A stretch of 64,000 nt of DNA, taken from Sphingobacteriaceae bacterium (GTDB lineage Bacteria > Bacteroidota > Bacteroidia > B-17B0 > Aurantibacillaceae). The stretch spans positions 4,960,001 through 5,024,000 of the forward strand of contig NVQB01000001.1 in assembly GCA_002319075.1 (NCBI GenBank), given 5' to 3'. The notes under the pieces were generated by a model that saw only the letters and a list, made by a program, of their open reading frames with translations, had not been told where the DNA came from and made no database searches. The translations under genes were made by a program, and so were the position numbers. Shown in pieces: positions 17,021 to 26,601 of this stretch (its first letter is position 1; every line of letters starts with the position of its first letter).

Positions 17021-18814
17021 ATGGCAGAAAAAAACCAGGTTACTGGAAATGCAGATTTCGATTGGAATTCAATCGGAAAAAAACAAGACAATTATTCAGC
17101 AGAAGAAAAAGAGAAGTTGGATGAGTTGTACTCACAAAAATTAAGCACTATTGCAGATCTTCAAATCATCGAAGGTGTTGTAGTTGCTAAAAACAACCGT
17201 GAAGTAGTTGTAAACATTGGCTATAAATCAGATGGTGTAGTAGCTCTTTCAGAGTTTCGTTACAATCCGGATTTAAAAGTTGGTGACAAAATTGAAGTAT
17301 TTATTGACCAGGCTGAAGATTTACAAGGCCAGTTAGTTTTATCTCATAAAAAAGCACGTGCTGGCAAAAGCTGGGATCGTGTTAACGAAGCTCTTAACAA
17401 TGATGAGATCATTAAAGGATTCGTTAAATGCCGTACTAAAGGTGGTTTAATCGTTGATGTATTTGGTATCGAAGCATTCTTACCAGGTTCTCAAATCGAT
17501 GTTAAACCTATCCGTGATTATGATGTTTACGTTGGTAAAACAATGGAATTTAAAGTTGTGAAAATCAACAATGAATTTAAAAACGTAGTGGTTTCTCACA
17601 AAGCTCTGATTGAAGCTGAATTAGAAAGCCAGAAACGTGATATCATCTCTAAATTAGAAAAAGGACAAGTATTGGAAGGTACTGTGAAAAACATTACTTC
17701 ATACGGTGTGTTTATCGATTTAGGTGGTGTTGATGGTTTAATTCACATTACAGATTTATCATGGGGTCGTATTAACCACCCAGAAGAAATCGTGAAATTA
17801 GACGAGAAAATTCAAGTTGTAATTCTTGAATTTGACGACGATAAAAAACGTATCGCTTTAGGTCTAAAACAATTAACTCCTCATCCTTGGGAAGCTCTTA
17901 GCTCTGAAGTTAAAGTGGGAGATAAAATTAAAGGTAAAGTGGTTGTGATCAACGATTACGGCGCATTTATCGAGATAGCTCCAGGTGTTGAAGGTTTAGT
18001 TCACGTAAGTGAAATGAGCTGGTCACAACACTTACGCAGCGCACAGGAATTTGTAAAGATCGGCGACGAAATCGAAGCTGTTATCTTAACATTAGATCGT
18101 GAAGAGCGTAAAATGAGTTTAGGTATGAAACAATTAACTCCTGATCCTTGGAATATGATCATGGAGAAATACTCTAAAGGCTCTAAACACACAGGTACAG
18201 TGCGTAACTTCACTAACTTCGGTGTATTTGTTGAATTAGAAGAAGGTGTTGACGGTTTAGTTCACATCTCTGATCTTTCATGGAGTAAAAAAATCAAACA
18301 TCCAAGTGAGTTCTGTAAAGTAGGTGAGAAAATGGATGTTGTGGTATTAGAAATCGATGGTGAAAATCGTCGTTTAAGCTTAGGTCACAAACAACTTGAA
18401 GAAAATCCATGGGATGTGTTTGAAACTGTATTTACAGTAGATTCTATCCACAAAGGAACTGTTACTTCAGTAAACGATAAAGGTGCTTTAATTGGCTTAA
18501 CTTATGGTGTTGAAGGATTCTGTCCTGCTCGTCACTTAAATAAAGTGGATGGTACTTCATTAAAAGCTGAAGAAACTGCAGACTTCAAAGTAATTGAATT
18601 CAGCAAAGACGCTAAACGTATTGTTGTTTCTCACGCACGTCTTCATGAAGAAGTGAAAGAAGAAGCTCGCAAAACGGATAAAGCTTCTAAAAAAGCAGAT
18701 TTTGAAGACAGTAAAAAAGCTGTGAAAAAAGTGAAAGATAATCAAGAGAAAACTACTTTAGGTGATATCTCTGCCTTATCTGATCTTAAAGATAAATTAG
18801 ACGGTAAAAAATAA
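17021..18814 (+). CDS. rpsA: 30S ribosomal protein S1
   Basis: 597 residues from the ATG at 17021; an in-frame TTG at 17000 is less likely. Six S1 RNA-binding repeats can be read in order, including EGVVVAKNNREVVVNIG, KGFVKCRTKGGLIVDVFG, EGTVKNITSYGVFIDLGG, KGKVVVINDYGAFIEIAP, TGTVRNFTNFGVFVELEE and KGTVTSVNDKGALIGLTYG. A Lys/Glu-rich tail of about 60 residues follows. S1 brings mRNA to the 30S subunit, which matters in a genome that rarely uses Shine-Dalgarno pairing. Single-gene unit with its own promoter and two terminators. Confidence 0.97.
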   Translation: MAEKNQVTGNADFDWNSIGKKQDNYSAEEKEKLDELYSQKLSTIADLQIIEGVVVAKNNREVVVNIGYKSDGVVALSEFRYNPDLKVGDKIEVFIDQAEDLQGQLVLSHKKARAGKSWDRVNEALNNDEIIKGFVKCRTKGGLIVDVFGIEAFLPGSQIDVKPIRDYDVYVGKTMEFKVVKINNEFKNVVVSHKALIEAELESQKRDIISKLEKGQVLEGTVKNITSYGVFIDLGGVDGLIHITDLSWGRINHPEEIVKLDEKIQVVILEFDDDKKRIALGLKQLTPHPWEALSSEVKVGDKIKGKVVVINDYGAFIEIAPGVEGLVHVSEMSWSQHLRSAQEFVKIGDEIEAVILTLDREERKMSLGMKQLTPDPWNMIMEKYSKGSKHTGTVRNFTNFGVFVELEEGVDGLVHISDLSWSKKIKHPSEFCKVGEKMDVVVLEIDGENRRLSLGHKQLEENPWDVFETVFTVDSIHKGTVTSVNDKGALIGLTYGVEGFCPARHLNKVDGTSLKAEETADFKVIEFSKDAKRIVVSHARLHEEVKEEARKTDKASKKADFEDSKKAVKKVKDNQEKTTLGDISALSDLKDKLDGKK

Positions 18815-18838
18815 TCCGTTTACTCCACTCCGTTCGAT

Positions 18839-18894
18839 GTCACTTCGAGCGTAGTCGAGAAGAACTCCCTGTAACGACGTGTCGTTTAGCAGGG
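18839..18894. repeat. Dispersed intergenic repeat, copy 1, with hairpin
   Basis: 18839-18862 reads GTCACTTCGAGCGTAGTCGA followed by GAAG, matching a second copy inside the ribosomal cluster (27456-27480). Just after it, 18867-18894 folds as a hairpin (CCCTG, AACGAC, GT, GTCGTT, CAGGG). Sequences of this TTCGAG...TCGAGAAG type are familiar as dispersed intergenic repeats in Bacteroidota. Confidence 0.75.
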
Positions 18895-18895
18895 C

Positions 18896-18926
18896 AACTA
18901 AAAACCTTGCCGGGTTTTTAGTTTTT
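18896..18926 (+). terminator. First rpsA terminator
   Basis: An 11-13 bp stem (AACTAAAAACC with GGGTTTTTAGTT) around a short TTGCC loop, followed by a T run. Confidence 0.85.
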
Positions 18927-18935
18927 GAGAGCCAG

Positions 18936-18964
18936 AACCCGCTTCCTACAAGGAGCGGGTTTTT
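18936..18964 (+). terminator. Second rpsA terminator
   Basis: Stem AACCCGCTTCC pairing with GGAGCGGGTT, loop TACAA, then a T-rich tail. It lies nine bases after the first terminator. Confidence 0.85.
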
Positions 18965-19057
18965 GGTTTTATAACTTTGGTGATGTGCTGTATTTGCGAT
19001 TGAGTGTTATCGCACTCTAGTTTTTTTATATTACTTTTAAAAAAAAATCATTCCCGC

Positions 19058-20779
19058 ATGAAAAGAATTATAATGCTTTTAATGGTCCCGGTTTTAACAT
19101 TTTCGCAAGCACAAAATCCCGAACAGAGGGTGGAAAGTCCAGTTAAAGCAGTAACTCTTTATCTGGATGGCGCAGAAATCAACCAACAAAAAAGTGTTAA
19201 TGTAAATGCTGGCATCACCTCCATTGTGTTTACGAATTTATCGTCTAAATTAATTCCTAAAAGTATTCAGGTTAATGTTGGCGAGGGAATTAGTGTACTG
19301 AGCGTATCTGAGAAACTTAATTTTCTCAGCAGTTCTAATGAGTCAGCCAAAACCAAACAATTAAAAGATTCTCTCAAAAATCACCAATACAGAACATCGC
19401 AGCTGGTTTCCGACAGAGATGCTTATGATAAAGAGAAAGATTTGCTTTTAAAAAATAATAGCATCGGCGGTGCCGATAAAGGCGTTTCTATAGCAGAACT
19501 TAAACTTGCGGCAGACTTTTATCGCTCACGCATGAAAGAGATTAATGGCGAATTATTAAGGCTGGATACCCGGATAGCAGAATCACAACTAATTGCAAAC
19601 CGCTTACAGCGCGAGTTGTACGAGTTTAATATAAATGATAATAAACCTACAGGAGAAATTATTATTTTATTGCAAACCGAAAATAAAGCAGCAGTCAACA
19701 TCGATTTGAAGTATGTTGTCTCTGATGCAGGATGGGCGCCTTTCTATGAGTTAAAAGCAGAAGATATCGGTAAACCGATTACACTTGTTTATAGGGCCAG
19801 GGCTTTTAATAACACAGGAATTAGCTGGGAAAATGTAAAATTAAAACTGTCTACTTCCGATCCCACCAGAAACGCAACACAACCCTCCATCAGCCCATGG
19901 TTTTTAAATTTTAATTCTTACACTCCCGCAGGAACAAACTATAGAAACGATCGAACACTAAATGATGCGGCGCCCGCGCAATATCAAAACTCTGAAATAA
20001 TGAATCAGAATCTTGAGAATCAAAATCTGGATAAACAGCAGACTCTAAATGAAGGTGATATAAAATCAATGAAAGCTTATTTTTCATCTGATAAACAGAA
20101 AGAAAAAAATAAGGTAATTTATGAACAGGTACAAATTTCAGAATTGAGTGCAGAGTTCGATATCAAAAAACTGTATTCTGTTCCTTGCGATGCTAAACCC
20201 TATATTGTAGAAGTAACAAGCTATACACTGAATGCTTCTTTTAAACACTATTCTGTACCAAAAGTCGAGAAAGATGCTTTTTTATTGGCCAGGATCACTG
20301 GATGGGAAGATCTTGATCTTATTGAAGGACCCGCAAACGTTTATTTTGCCGGCACTTTTGTAGGTCAGTCATACATTAACCCCAGAAGTGTAAACGACAC
20401 TTTAGATCTCTCATTTGGCCGCGACAGTAAGGTTATTGTAACCCGCACAAAAATTAAAGATTTTAATAAAGAATATACGGTAGGAAATAACCGGAAATTG
20501 GAGTATTCTTATCAAATGATTATTAAAAATAACAGAAAAAGTGCCATAAACATCGATCTGGAAGACCAATTACCTATTTCTCAGAATAGTGAGATCTCAG
20601 TAGAGTCCATTGAACTCTCAAAAGGCCTGGTGAATAAAGATGATGGAAAGGTAAGTTGGAAGTTTTCAATTGGTCCTGGGGAATCGCAAAAGATCATCTA
20701 CACATACTCTATCCGGTATCCAAAGAACAGAAGTATAGAAATAGAGAAAAAACGTGTAAAAATGAGAGCGAAATTTTAA
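19058..20779 (+). CDS. MuiA-like protein with DUF4140/DUF4139 domains
   Basis: 573 residues from the ATG at 19058, which gives a signal peptide (MKRIIMLLMVPVLTFSQ). The N-terminal part (VKAVTLYLDGAEI to LIPKSIQVNV) matches DUF4140. A charged coiled-coil-like middle follows (about 90-190). The C-terminal part (VSDAGWAPFYELKAED, then WENVKLKLSTSDP, to IRYPKNRS) matches DUF4139. The family is annotated 'mucoidy inhibitor A-like' but its biochemical role is not established. Expected to be periplasmic or envelope-exposed. Monocistronic by position. Confidence 0.85.
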   Translation: MKRIIMLLMVPVLTFSQAQNPEQRVESPVKAVTLYLDGAEINQQKSVNVNAGITSIVFTNLSSKLIPKSIQVNVGEGISVLSVSEKLNFLSSSNESAKTKQLKDSLKNHQYRTSQLVSDRDAYDKEKDLLLKNNSIGGADKGVSIAELKLAADFYRSRMKEINGELLRLDTRIAESQLIANRLQRELYEFNINDNKPTGEIIILLQTENKAAVNIDLKYVVSDAGWAPFYELKAEDIGKPITLVYRARAFNNTGISWENVKLKLSTSDPTRNATQPSISPWFLNFNSYTPAGTNYRNDRTLNDAAPAQYQNSEIMNQNLENQNLDKQQTLNEGDIKSMKAYFSSDKQKEKNKVIYEQVQISELSAEFDIKKLYSVPCDAKPYIVEVTSYTLNASFKHYSVPKVEKDAFLLARITGWEDLDLIEGPANVYFAGTFVGQSYINPRSVNDTLDLSFGRDSKVIVTRTKIKDFNKEYTVGNNRKLEYSYQMIIKNNRKSAINIDLEDQLPISQNSEISVESIELSKGLVNKDDGKVSWKFSIGPGESQKIIYTYSIRYPKNRSIEIEKKRVKMRAKF

Positions 20780-20870
20780 AGATCCAGAATGTTATTTTAA
20801 CGATTTAATTTTCAGCATGTTAAGTGTGATGCGAGTAGTTTTTTCCGTTTTTTTCGAAATTATGCCAACC

Positions 20871-20890
20871 TACGTAAACAATTTTACGTA
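20871..20890. promoter_or_regulatory. Perfect palindrome upstream of the 61-residue gene
   Basis: TACGTAAA-CAAT-TTTACGTA, 8-bp arms with a four-base spacer, lies 65 bases before the small gene at 20956. Shape and position suit a dimeric repressor or activator site; no regulator is identified. Confidence 0.4.
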
Positions 20891-20955
20891 CACAGCACAA
20901 TATTCAACCAGGTAACCCGTTATTTAAGAAAACTAAAATAAATTGATTTAAGCCT

Positions 20956-21141
20956 ATGACAAGAACATTTACTCTGGACCTTGATTTTACTGCAACCGTT
21001 AACAAAAAAGAACAACAAAATACCTTTTTAGACCATGCAGAACCATCAGAACGTACTCTTCAAAACATTCTTAACTTCAGTAGAAACTTAGAAGTAAAAC
21101 CATCGAAGTTGATCCATACAATCGAATTGTTAAAAAGTTAA
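20956..21141 (+). CDS. Small conserved-looking protein, unknown function
   Basis: 61 residues, acidic N-terminal half, then PSERTLQNILNFSRNLEVK, which looks like an amphipathic helix. It has no signal peptide and no membrane segment, so it is probably cytoplasmic. Support for a real gene: ATG start, a strong terminator 20 bases after the stop, and a palindrome upstream. Similar short proteins with a 'PSe.ti.nIlnfS..l.v' core occur in Bacteroidota as far as I recall, without known function. Confidence 0.65.
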   Translation: MTRTFTLDLDFTATVNKKEQQNTFLDHAEPSERTLQNILNFSRNLEVKPSKLIHTIELLKS

Positions 21142-21161
21142 GACTTTTCTTCAGAAAATTT

Positions 21162-21193
21162 AAAAGCAAAGAAGACAACTTCTTTGCTTTTTT
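21162..21193 (+). terminator. Terminator of the 61-residue gene
   Basis: Perfect 13-bp stem (AAAAGCAAAGAAG with CTTCTTTGCTTTT), loop ACAA, followed by a T run. Confidence 0.93.
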
Positions 21194-21429
21194 GTTTATT
21201 TCCTGTTAATTGATTTTTAATAACTCGTTTTTTTTTGAAAAAGATCGAAATTTTCAGTTAAAAAATCGACAAAAATTTTCTAATTTTACCCCCACAATTT
21301 TAGGGCCGATTTCCCCAAAAAGTTTAATTTTTAATTTATCGGGAATCTCGACCAGTCTGCTTTTTGAGCAGAAATAAGGCCTTTGTGAAAAAAAATACTC
21401 ACAAAATCAAAAATAATTAGCGAAAATGA
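21194..21429. other. AT-rich gap before the rpsL promoter
   Basis: No gene is seen. It contains TAATTTTA at about 21279-21286, a near match to the TAnnTTTG element followed by five C, and a small TCTGCT/AGCAGA hairpin at 21356-21372. These could be a second promoter or upstream regulatory features; I cannot decide. Confidence 0.35.
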
Positions 21430-21459
21430 TTGGTGGATAAAATTATTTTCCTATCTTTG
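21430..21459 (+). promoter_or_regulatory. rpsL operon promoter
   Basis: TTG at 21430-21432, a 19-base spacer, and TATCTTTG at 21452-21459: an exact match to the Bacteroidota TTG-N19-TAnnTTTG pattern. The expected leader before the rpsL ATG is about 55 bases. Confidence 0.85.
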
Positions 21460-21522
21460 CCGTCCCGTAAAAGGAAATATAGCTGAAATACCAATAAAAT
21501 CAAGTAATTCAAAGGATTTAAA

Positions 21523-21927
21523 ATGCCTACAATATCGCAATTAGTAAGAAAAGGTCGCACTAAACCGACCAACAAAAGTAAATCGGCCGCTTTGGACTCA
21601 TGTCCACAACGCCGTGGTGTTTGTACCAAAGTGTACACAACAACCCCTAAGAAGCCAAACTCTGCAATGCGCAAAGTGGCTAAAGTTCGTTTAACGAACA
21701 AGCAAGAGGTAATTGCCTATATTCCAGGTGAAGGTCACAATTTGCAAGAGCACAGTATCGTATTGGTACGTGGTGGTCGTGTAAAAGATCTTCCAGGTGT
21801 GCGTTACCATATTGTTCGTGGAAGCCTAGATACCGCAGGTGTTGAAGGTCGTAAACAACAACGTTCTAAATACGGTACTAAACGTCCAAAAGCGGGTGCT
21901 GCTGCAGCTCCAGCTAAGAAAAAATAA
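21523..21927 (+). CDS. rpsL: 30S ribosomal protein S12
   Basis: 134 residues, with an Ala/Lys tail of about 12 residues beyond the bacterial norm. S12 sits at the decoding centre and governs accuracy. The conserved [12 protein letters not shown] and [10 protein letters not shown] loops carry the lysines whose change causes streptomycin resistance; both are wild-type here. First gene of the str cluster, 18 bases before rpsG. Confidence 0.98.
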   Translation: MPTISQLVRKGRTKPTNKSKSAALDSCPQRRGVCTKVYTTTPKKPNSAMRKVAKVRLTNKQEVIAYIPGEGHNLQEHSIVLVRGGRVKDLPGVRYHIVRGSLDTAGVEGRKQQRSKYGTKRPKAGAAAAPAKKK

Positions 21928-21945
21928 TTTTAATAGTCTGAAACA

Positions 21946-22413
21946 ATGAGAAAAGCCAGAGCAAAAAAGCGCGTGTTGTTACCTGATCCAATTTATAATG
22001 ATACATTGGTAACCCGTTTTTTAAATAATTTAATGTACGACGGTAAAAAAAATACCGCTTCAACTATATTCCATGATGCCATCGGTATCGTTGCAAAACG
22101 TACCAATGAAGATGGATTGGAAGTATTCAAAAAAGCCCTTGCAAACGTAACCCCTCAGGTAGAGGTACGTTCACGTCGTGTTGGTGGTTCAACCTTCCAA
22201 ATCCCTTCTGAAATTCGTCCTGATCGTAAGATCTCTATGGCGATGAAATGGTTAATTTCTTATTCACGTAAACGTAACGAAAAATCTATGGCTCAGAAAT
22301 TAGCTGGTGAAATCGTTGCTGCGTCAAAAGAGGAAGGTGCTTCATTCAAAAAGAAAGAAGATATCCACAAAATGGCAGAAGCTAACAAAGCATTTTCACA
22401 CTTTAGATTCTAA
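21946..22413 (+). CDS. rpsG: 30S ribosomal protein S7
   Basis: 155 residues. Primary binder of the 3' major (head) domain of 16S rRNA and part of the E-site. Starts MRKARAKKR and shows the [13 protein letters not shown] and [16 protein letters not shown] blocks. Eight bases before fusA; in E. coli S7 represses the str operon translationally. Confidence 0.98.
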   Translation: MRKARAKKRVLLPDPIYNDTLVTRFLNNLMYDGKKNTASTIFHDAIGIVAKRTNEDGLEVFKKALANVTPQVEVRSRRVGGSTFQIPSEIRPDRKISMAMKWLISYSRKRNEKSMAQKLAGEIVAASKEEGASFKKKEDIHKMAEANKAFSHFRF

Positions 22414-22421
22414 TTAAACAA

Positions 22422-24533
22422 ATGGACTTACGTTATACAAGAAATATTGGAATCGCTGCTCACATTGATGCTGGTAAAACCACAACAACAGAGCGTATTC
22501 TTTATTATACAGGAGTTAACCACAAAATTGGTGAAGTACATGATGGTGCTGCAACAATGGACTGGATGGCTCAGGAACAAGAGCGTGGTATTACTATTAC
22601 CTCTGCTGCAACTACTTGTTTTTGGAAGTACAGAGACAACCAATACAAAATTAATATTATTGACACACCGGGTCACGTTGACTTTACCGTAGAGGTAAAT
22701 CGTTCATTACGTGTTCTTGATGGTTTAGTGTTTTTATTTTCAGCAGTTGACGGTGTTGAGCCTCAATCTGAAACCAACTGGCGTTTAGCGGATAACTACA
22801 ATGTTACCCGTTTAGGCTTCGTTAATAAAATGGATCGCCAGGGAGCTGACTTCTTAAATGTAGTTAAGCAAACACGTGAAATTTTAGGTGGTAATGCTGT
22901 TCCTCTTCAATTACCAATTGGTGCTGAAGAAACTTTTATTGGTGTGGTTGATTTAATCAACAACCGTGGAATGGTTTGGAATGAAGAAGATAAAGGGATG
23001 ACTTACAAAATCGTTCCGATTCCAGAAGACATGTTGGAAGAAGTTGCAGAGTGGAGAGAGAAAATGTTAGAAGCAGTTTCAGAATTTGATGATAACATCA
23101 TGCAGAAATTTTTTGATGCTCCTGAAACTATAACAGAAAGAGAAGTATTAGATGCATTGCGTAAAGCTTGTGTTGCAAATAAAATTGTTCCAATGGTTTG
23201 TGGTTCATCTTTCAAAAACAAAGGTGTTCAAACAATGTTGGATTTAGTAATGGAATTAATGCCTTCACCTTTGGATAAACCAGAGACTAAAGGAACTAAT
23301 CCTGATACAGAAAAAGAAGTTACACGTAAACCAGACGTTAAAGAACCGTTTACCGCATTAGCATTTAAAATTGCTACTGATCCGTTTGTAGGCCGTTTGT
23401 GTTTTATCCGTGCTTATGCCGGACGTTTAGATGCTGGTTCTTATGTACTTAACACCCGTTCAGGAAACAAAGAACGTATTTCACGTATCTTCCAAATGCA
23501 TGCAAACAAACAAAATCCGGTTGAGTTTTTAGAAGCTGGTGATATTGGAGCTGTAGTTGGATTTAAAGATATCCGTACAGGAGATACTTTATGTGATGAA
23601 AAAAATCCAATCGTATTAGAAGCAATGAATTTCCCTGAGCCGGTGATCGGTATCGCTATTGAGCCTAAAACTCAAGGTGACTTAGATCGTTTAGGTGTGG
23701 GCTTAAATAAATTAGCTGAAGAAGATCCTACTTTCCGTGTTAAAACGGATGAAGATTCTGGTCAAACCATTATCTCAGGTATGGGTGAGCTTCACTTAGA
23801 AATTATCGTTGACCGTTTAAAACGTGAGTTTAAAGTGGAAGTTAACCAGGGTGCACCTCAGGTTGCTTACAAAGAGTCAATCAATGGAACTGTTGAACAT
23901 CGTGAAGTTTATAAAAAACAATCCGGTGGTCGTGGTAAATTTGCCGATATTAAATTTACAGTTGGTCCAATGGACGCTGATTTTGATACAACAAAAACCA
24001 ATCTTCAGTTCATTAATGAAATTACTGGTGGTAATATTCCACGTGAATTTATTCCTGCTGTTGAAAAAGGATTTAAAGCTTCTTTAAACACAGGTGTATT
24101 AGCTGGTTACCCATTAGTAGGTATGAAAGTTGTTTTAACTGACGGATCTTACCACGCGGTTGACTCGGATGCATTATCATTTGAAATTGCAGCGAAAACG
24201 GCTTACCGTGAAGCATTACCTAAATGTAAACCAGTATTACTTGAGCCAATCATGAAGGTGGAGGTTTTAACTCCAGAACAAAACATGGGTGACGTAGTAG
24301 GTGACTTAAACCGTCGTCGTGGTCAAATTGAAGGAATGGATTCTAAAGGGAACGCACAAGTTATCAAAGCTAAAGTGCCACTTTCTGAAATGTTTGGTTA
24401 TGTAACTCAGTTACGTACTTTAACTTCAGGTCGTGCAACTTCCACAATGGAATTCAGTCACTATAACGAAGCTCCGGCTAACGTTGCAGCAGATGTAATT
24501 TCAAAAGCAAAAGGCAGAGCAGAAAAAGTTTAA
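22422..24533 (+). CDS. fusA: Elongation factor G
   Basis: 703 residues. GTPase that drives translocation. G1 AHIDAGKT at 13-20, G2 RGITITSA, G3 DTPGH, G4 NKMD, then domains II-V with [18 protein letters not shown] and [15 protein letters not shown] near the end. Located in the str cluster between rpsG and rpsJ; tuf does not follow, as is common in Bacteroidota. Confidence 0.99.
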   Translation: MDLRYTRNIGIAAHIDAGKTTTTERILYYTGVNHKIGEVHDGAATMDWMAQEQERGITITSAATTCFWKYRDNQYKINIIDTPGHVDFTVEVNRSLRVLDGLVFLFSAVDGVEPQSETNWRLADNYNVTRLGFVNKMDRQGADFLNVVKQTREILGGNAVPLQLPIGAEETFIGVVDLINNRGMVWNEEDKGMTYKIVPIPEDMLEEVAEWREKMLEAVSEFDDNIMQKFFDAPETITEREVLDALRKACVANKIVPMVCGSSFKNKGVQTMLDLVMELMPSPLDKPETKGTNPDTEKEVTRKPDVKEPFTALAFKIATDPFVGRLCFIRAYAGRLDAGSYVLNTRSGNKERISRIFQMHANKQNPVEFLEAGDIGAVVGFKDIRTGDTLCDEKNPIVLEAMNFPEPVIGIAIEPKTQGDLDRLGVGLNKLAEEDPTFRVKTDEDSGQTIISGMGELHLEIIVDRLKREFKVEVNQGAPQVAYKESINGTVEHREVYKKQSGGRGKFADIKFTVGPMDADFDTTKTNLQFINEITGGNIPREFIPAVEKGFKASLNTGVLAGYPLVGMKVVLTDGSYHAVDSDALSFEIAAKTAYREALPKCKPVLLEPIMKVEVLTPEQNMGDVVGDLNRRRGQIEGMDSKGNAQVIKAKVPLSEMFGYVTQLRTLTSGRATSTMEFSHYNEAPANVAADVISKAKGRAEKV

Positions 24534-24569
24534 TTAGTAACTAACGATAAATAAATACGTTCTTTTAAT

Positions 24570-24875
24570 ATGAGCCAAAGAATCAGAATAAAACTAAAAT
24601 CGTACGACTTTAATCTAGTTGACAAATCAGCAGAAAAGATCGTAAAAACTGTAAAAGCTACAGGAGCAGTAGTTAACGGACCAATTCCACTTCCTACAAA
24701 CAAGCGTATTTTTACAGTATTAAAATCCCCACACGTTAACAAAAAAGCGCGTGATCAGTTTCAATTATGTGCTTACAAACGTCTTTTAGACATTTACAGC
24801 TCATCTTCTAAAACTGTGGATGCTTTAATGAAGTTAGAATTACCTAGCGGTGTTGAAGTAGAAATTAAAGTTTAG
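24570..24875 (+). CDS. rpsJ: 30S ribosomal protein S10
   Basis: 101 residues, standard length. Head-domain protein that also takes part in NusB-dependent antitermination. Clear [10 protein letters not shown] start, [28 protein letters not shown] core and IEIKV-like end (VEVEIKV). It begins the S10 cluster, 36 bases after fusA. Confidence 0.98.
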   Translation: MSQRIRIKLKSYDFNLVDKSAEKIVKTVKATGAVVNGPIPLPTNKRIFTVLKSPHVNKKARDQFQLCAYKRLLDIYSSSSKTVDALMKLELPSGVEVEIKV

Positions 24876-24884
24876 CCTTCTGTG

Positions 24885-24908
24885 TTCATTGCACTTTAAA
24901 TCAATGAA
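24885..24908 (+). promoter_or_regulatory. Intercistronic inverted repeat rpsJ-rplC
   Basis: TTCATTG and CAATGAA, perfect 7-bp arms around ten bases, in the 108-base gap before rplC. A second short GC-rich repeat (AGGG/CCCT) follows near 24922-24934. No T run, so an RNA processing or regulatory element is more likely than a terminator. Confidence 0.35.
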
Positions 24909-24983
24909 GAAAAAGTGGAGCAGGGGATAACCCTATTCATATTAGATAAAAATAAAACTAGTAATAATTAATAAAAAACAAAA

Positions 24984-25607
24984 ATGTCAGGATTAATTGG
25001 TAAAAAAGTAGGAATGACTAGCTTCTTCGATGCCAATGGTAAATATTTACCATGCACAGTTATTGAAGTAGGTCCTTGCGTTGTTACGCAAGTAAAAACC
25101 AATGAAAAAGACGGTTACACAGCAGTACAATTGTCATTTGATGAGAAGAAAGAAAAAAACACATCAAGTGCAATGAAAGGTCATTTTGAATTAGCAAAAA
25201 CGACTCCAAAACGTAAAGTTGTTGAATTTCGTCATTTCGAGGAAGAAAAAAATTTAGGCGATATCCTTACTGCAGATTTATTTGCAGAGGGTGATTTCGT
25301 GGATGTTATCGGAACCAGCAAAGGTAAAGGTTTTCAGGGTGTTGTAAAACGTCACGGATTCTCCGGAGTAGGTCACGCTAACAAATCTCACGGACAACAT
25401 GATCGTGAAAGAGCTCCTGGTTCATTAGGTGCATCATCCGATCCTTCACGTGTTATGCCAGGTATGCGCATGGCAGGTAGAATGGGTGGTAACCGTAAAA
25501 AAGTTCAGAACATGATCGTACTTAAGGTTATGGCTGAAAAGAATTTGATTCTTGTTAAAGGATCGGTTCCAGGTGCAAAGGGGTCTTACGTTTTAATTGA
25601 GAAATAA
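24984..25607 (+). CDS. rplC: 50S ribosomal protein L3
   Basis: 207 residues. Early assembly protein that reaches toward the peptidyl transferase centre. [14 protein letters not shown] start and [38 protein letters not shown] loop. The extended loop includes the Gln that is a methylation target in some bacteria. Two bases before rplD. Confidence 0.98.
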   Translation: MSGLIGKKVGMTSFFDANGKYLPCTVIEVGPCVVTQVKTNEKDGYTAVQLSFDEKKEKNTSSAMKGHFELAKTTPKRKVVEFRHFEEEKNLGDILTADLFAEGDFVDVIGTSKGKGFQGVVKRHGFSGVGHANKSHGQHDRERAPGSLGASSDPSRVMPGMRMAGRMGGNRKKVQNMIVLKVMAEKNLILVKGSVPGAKGSYVLIEK

Positions 25608-25609
25608 TC

Positions 25610-26239
25610 ATGCAAGTAGAAATAGTAAATATAAGTGGTAAAAAAACAGCTAAAAAAGTTGATCTTGTTGATTCAATTTTTGCAGCAGAGCCAAATGATC
25701 ATTGTATATATCTTGACGTTAAGCAATTTTTAGCTAACCAACGTCAGGGAACACATAAATCAAAAGAACGTGCAGAAATCTCACGTACCACAAAGAAATT
25801 AAAACGTCAAAAAGGAACAGGCGGAGCTCGTGCAGGTTCAATGAAATCACCATTATTTGTTGGTGGTGGTCGTGCTTTCGGTCCTAGACCACACGAATAC
25901 GGATTCAAATTAAATAAGAAAGTAAAAGCTTTAGCCCGTGTTTCAGCTTTAACTTATAAAGCAAAAGATAACGCAATTACAGTGTTAGAAGACTTCAATT
26001 TCGAAGCTCCTAAAACTAAGAACTTCGTTGATCTGATGAAGAATTTGAACTTAAGCGACAAGAAGACTCTTTTAGTGTTGGGCGATACGAATAAAAACGT
26101 ATATTTGTCGTCCCGTAATATACAGGGTGCTAAAGTTGTAAAAGCTTCTGATTTAAATACTTATGATATTTTAAATGCAGAGAACTTAATTTTAGCAGAA
26201 AGTTCAGTTAAAGTAATTGAAACAATTTTAAACAAGTAA
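25610..26239 (+). CDS. rplD: 50S ribosomal protein L4
   Basis: 209 residues. Lines the exit tunnel with its long loop ([27 protein letters not shown]). In E. coli it also represses the S10 operon; the matching leader is not evident here. Overlap-free, one base before rplW. Confidence 0.97.
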   Translation: MQVEIVNISGKKTAKKVDLVDSIFAAEPNDHCIYLDVKQFLANQRQGTHKSKERAEISRTTKKLKRQKGTGGARAGSMKSPLFVGGGRAFGPRPHEYGFKLNKKVKALARVSALTYKAKDNAITVLEDFNFEAPKTKNFVDLMKNLNLSDKKTLLVLGDTNKNVYLSSRNIQGAKVVKASDLNTYDILNAENLILAESSVKVIETILNK

Positions 26240-26240
26240 G

Positions 26241-26531
26241 ATGGAAATTTTAATAAAGCCAATCATCACTGAAAAGATGACCGCACAAGCCGAAAAATTA
26301 AATCGCTATGGCTTCGTGGTGGCAAAAGAGGCTAACAAGTTAGAGATTAAAGCTGCTGTTGAAAAAATGTACAGTGTTAAAGTTGACTCTGTAAATACTC
26401 AACAATACGTTGGTAAAGTTAAAACTCGTAACACTACACGTGGTGTAGCTGTTGGGCGTGTTAACCGTAACAAAAAGGCTATCGTAACTTTGAAACAAGG
26501 CGAAACAATTGATTTTTACGCAAGTATATAA
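26241..26531 (+). CDS. rplW: 50S ribosomal protein L23
   Basis: 96 residues. Tunnel-exit protein and docking site for trigger factor and SRP. Starts MEILIKPIITEKMT, with the family block YGFVVAKEANKLEIKAAVEKMY. Followed by a strong hairpin before rplB. Confidence 0.97.
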   Translation: MEILIKPIITEKMTAQAEKLNRYGFVVAKEANKLEIKAAVEKMYSVKVDSVNTQQYVGKVKTRNTTRGVAVGRVNRNKKAIVTLKQGETIDFYASI

Positions 26532-26543
26532 ATTGGAGATTTA

Positions 26544-26573
26544 AAGAGTTGTTGAATTTAATCAACAACTCTT
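26544..26573 (+). promoter_or_regulatory. Strong intercistronic hairpin rplW-rplB
   Basis: Perfect 12-bp stem, AAGAGTTGTTGA with TCAACAACTCTT, around six bases. No T run follows (CAACTCAACAAATC), so it is not a standard terminator; possible RNA stability, processing or autoregulatory site. Confidence 0.55.
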
Positions 26574-26601
26574 CAACTCAACAAATCAAAAAATTAAAAA
26601 A

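Noticed and set aside
18972-18979. TAACTTTG as promoter of the MuiA-like gene
   Set aside because: It fits TAnnTTTG but has no TTG 19 bases upstream and follows directly on a terminator; too weak to list.
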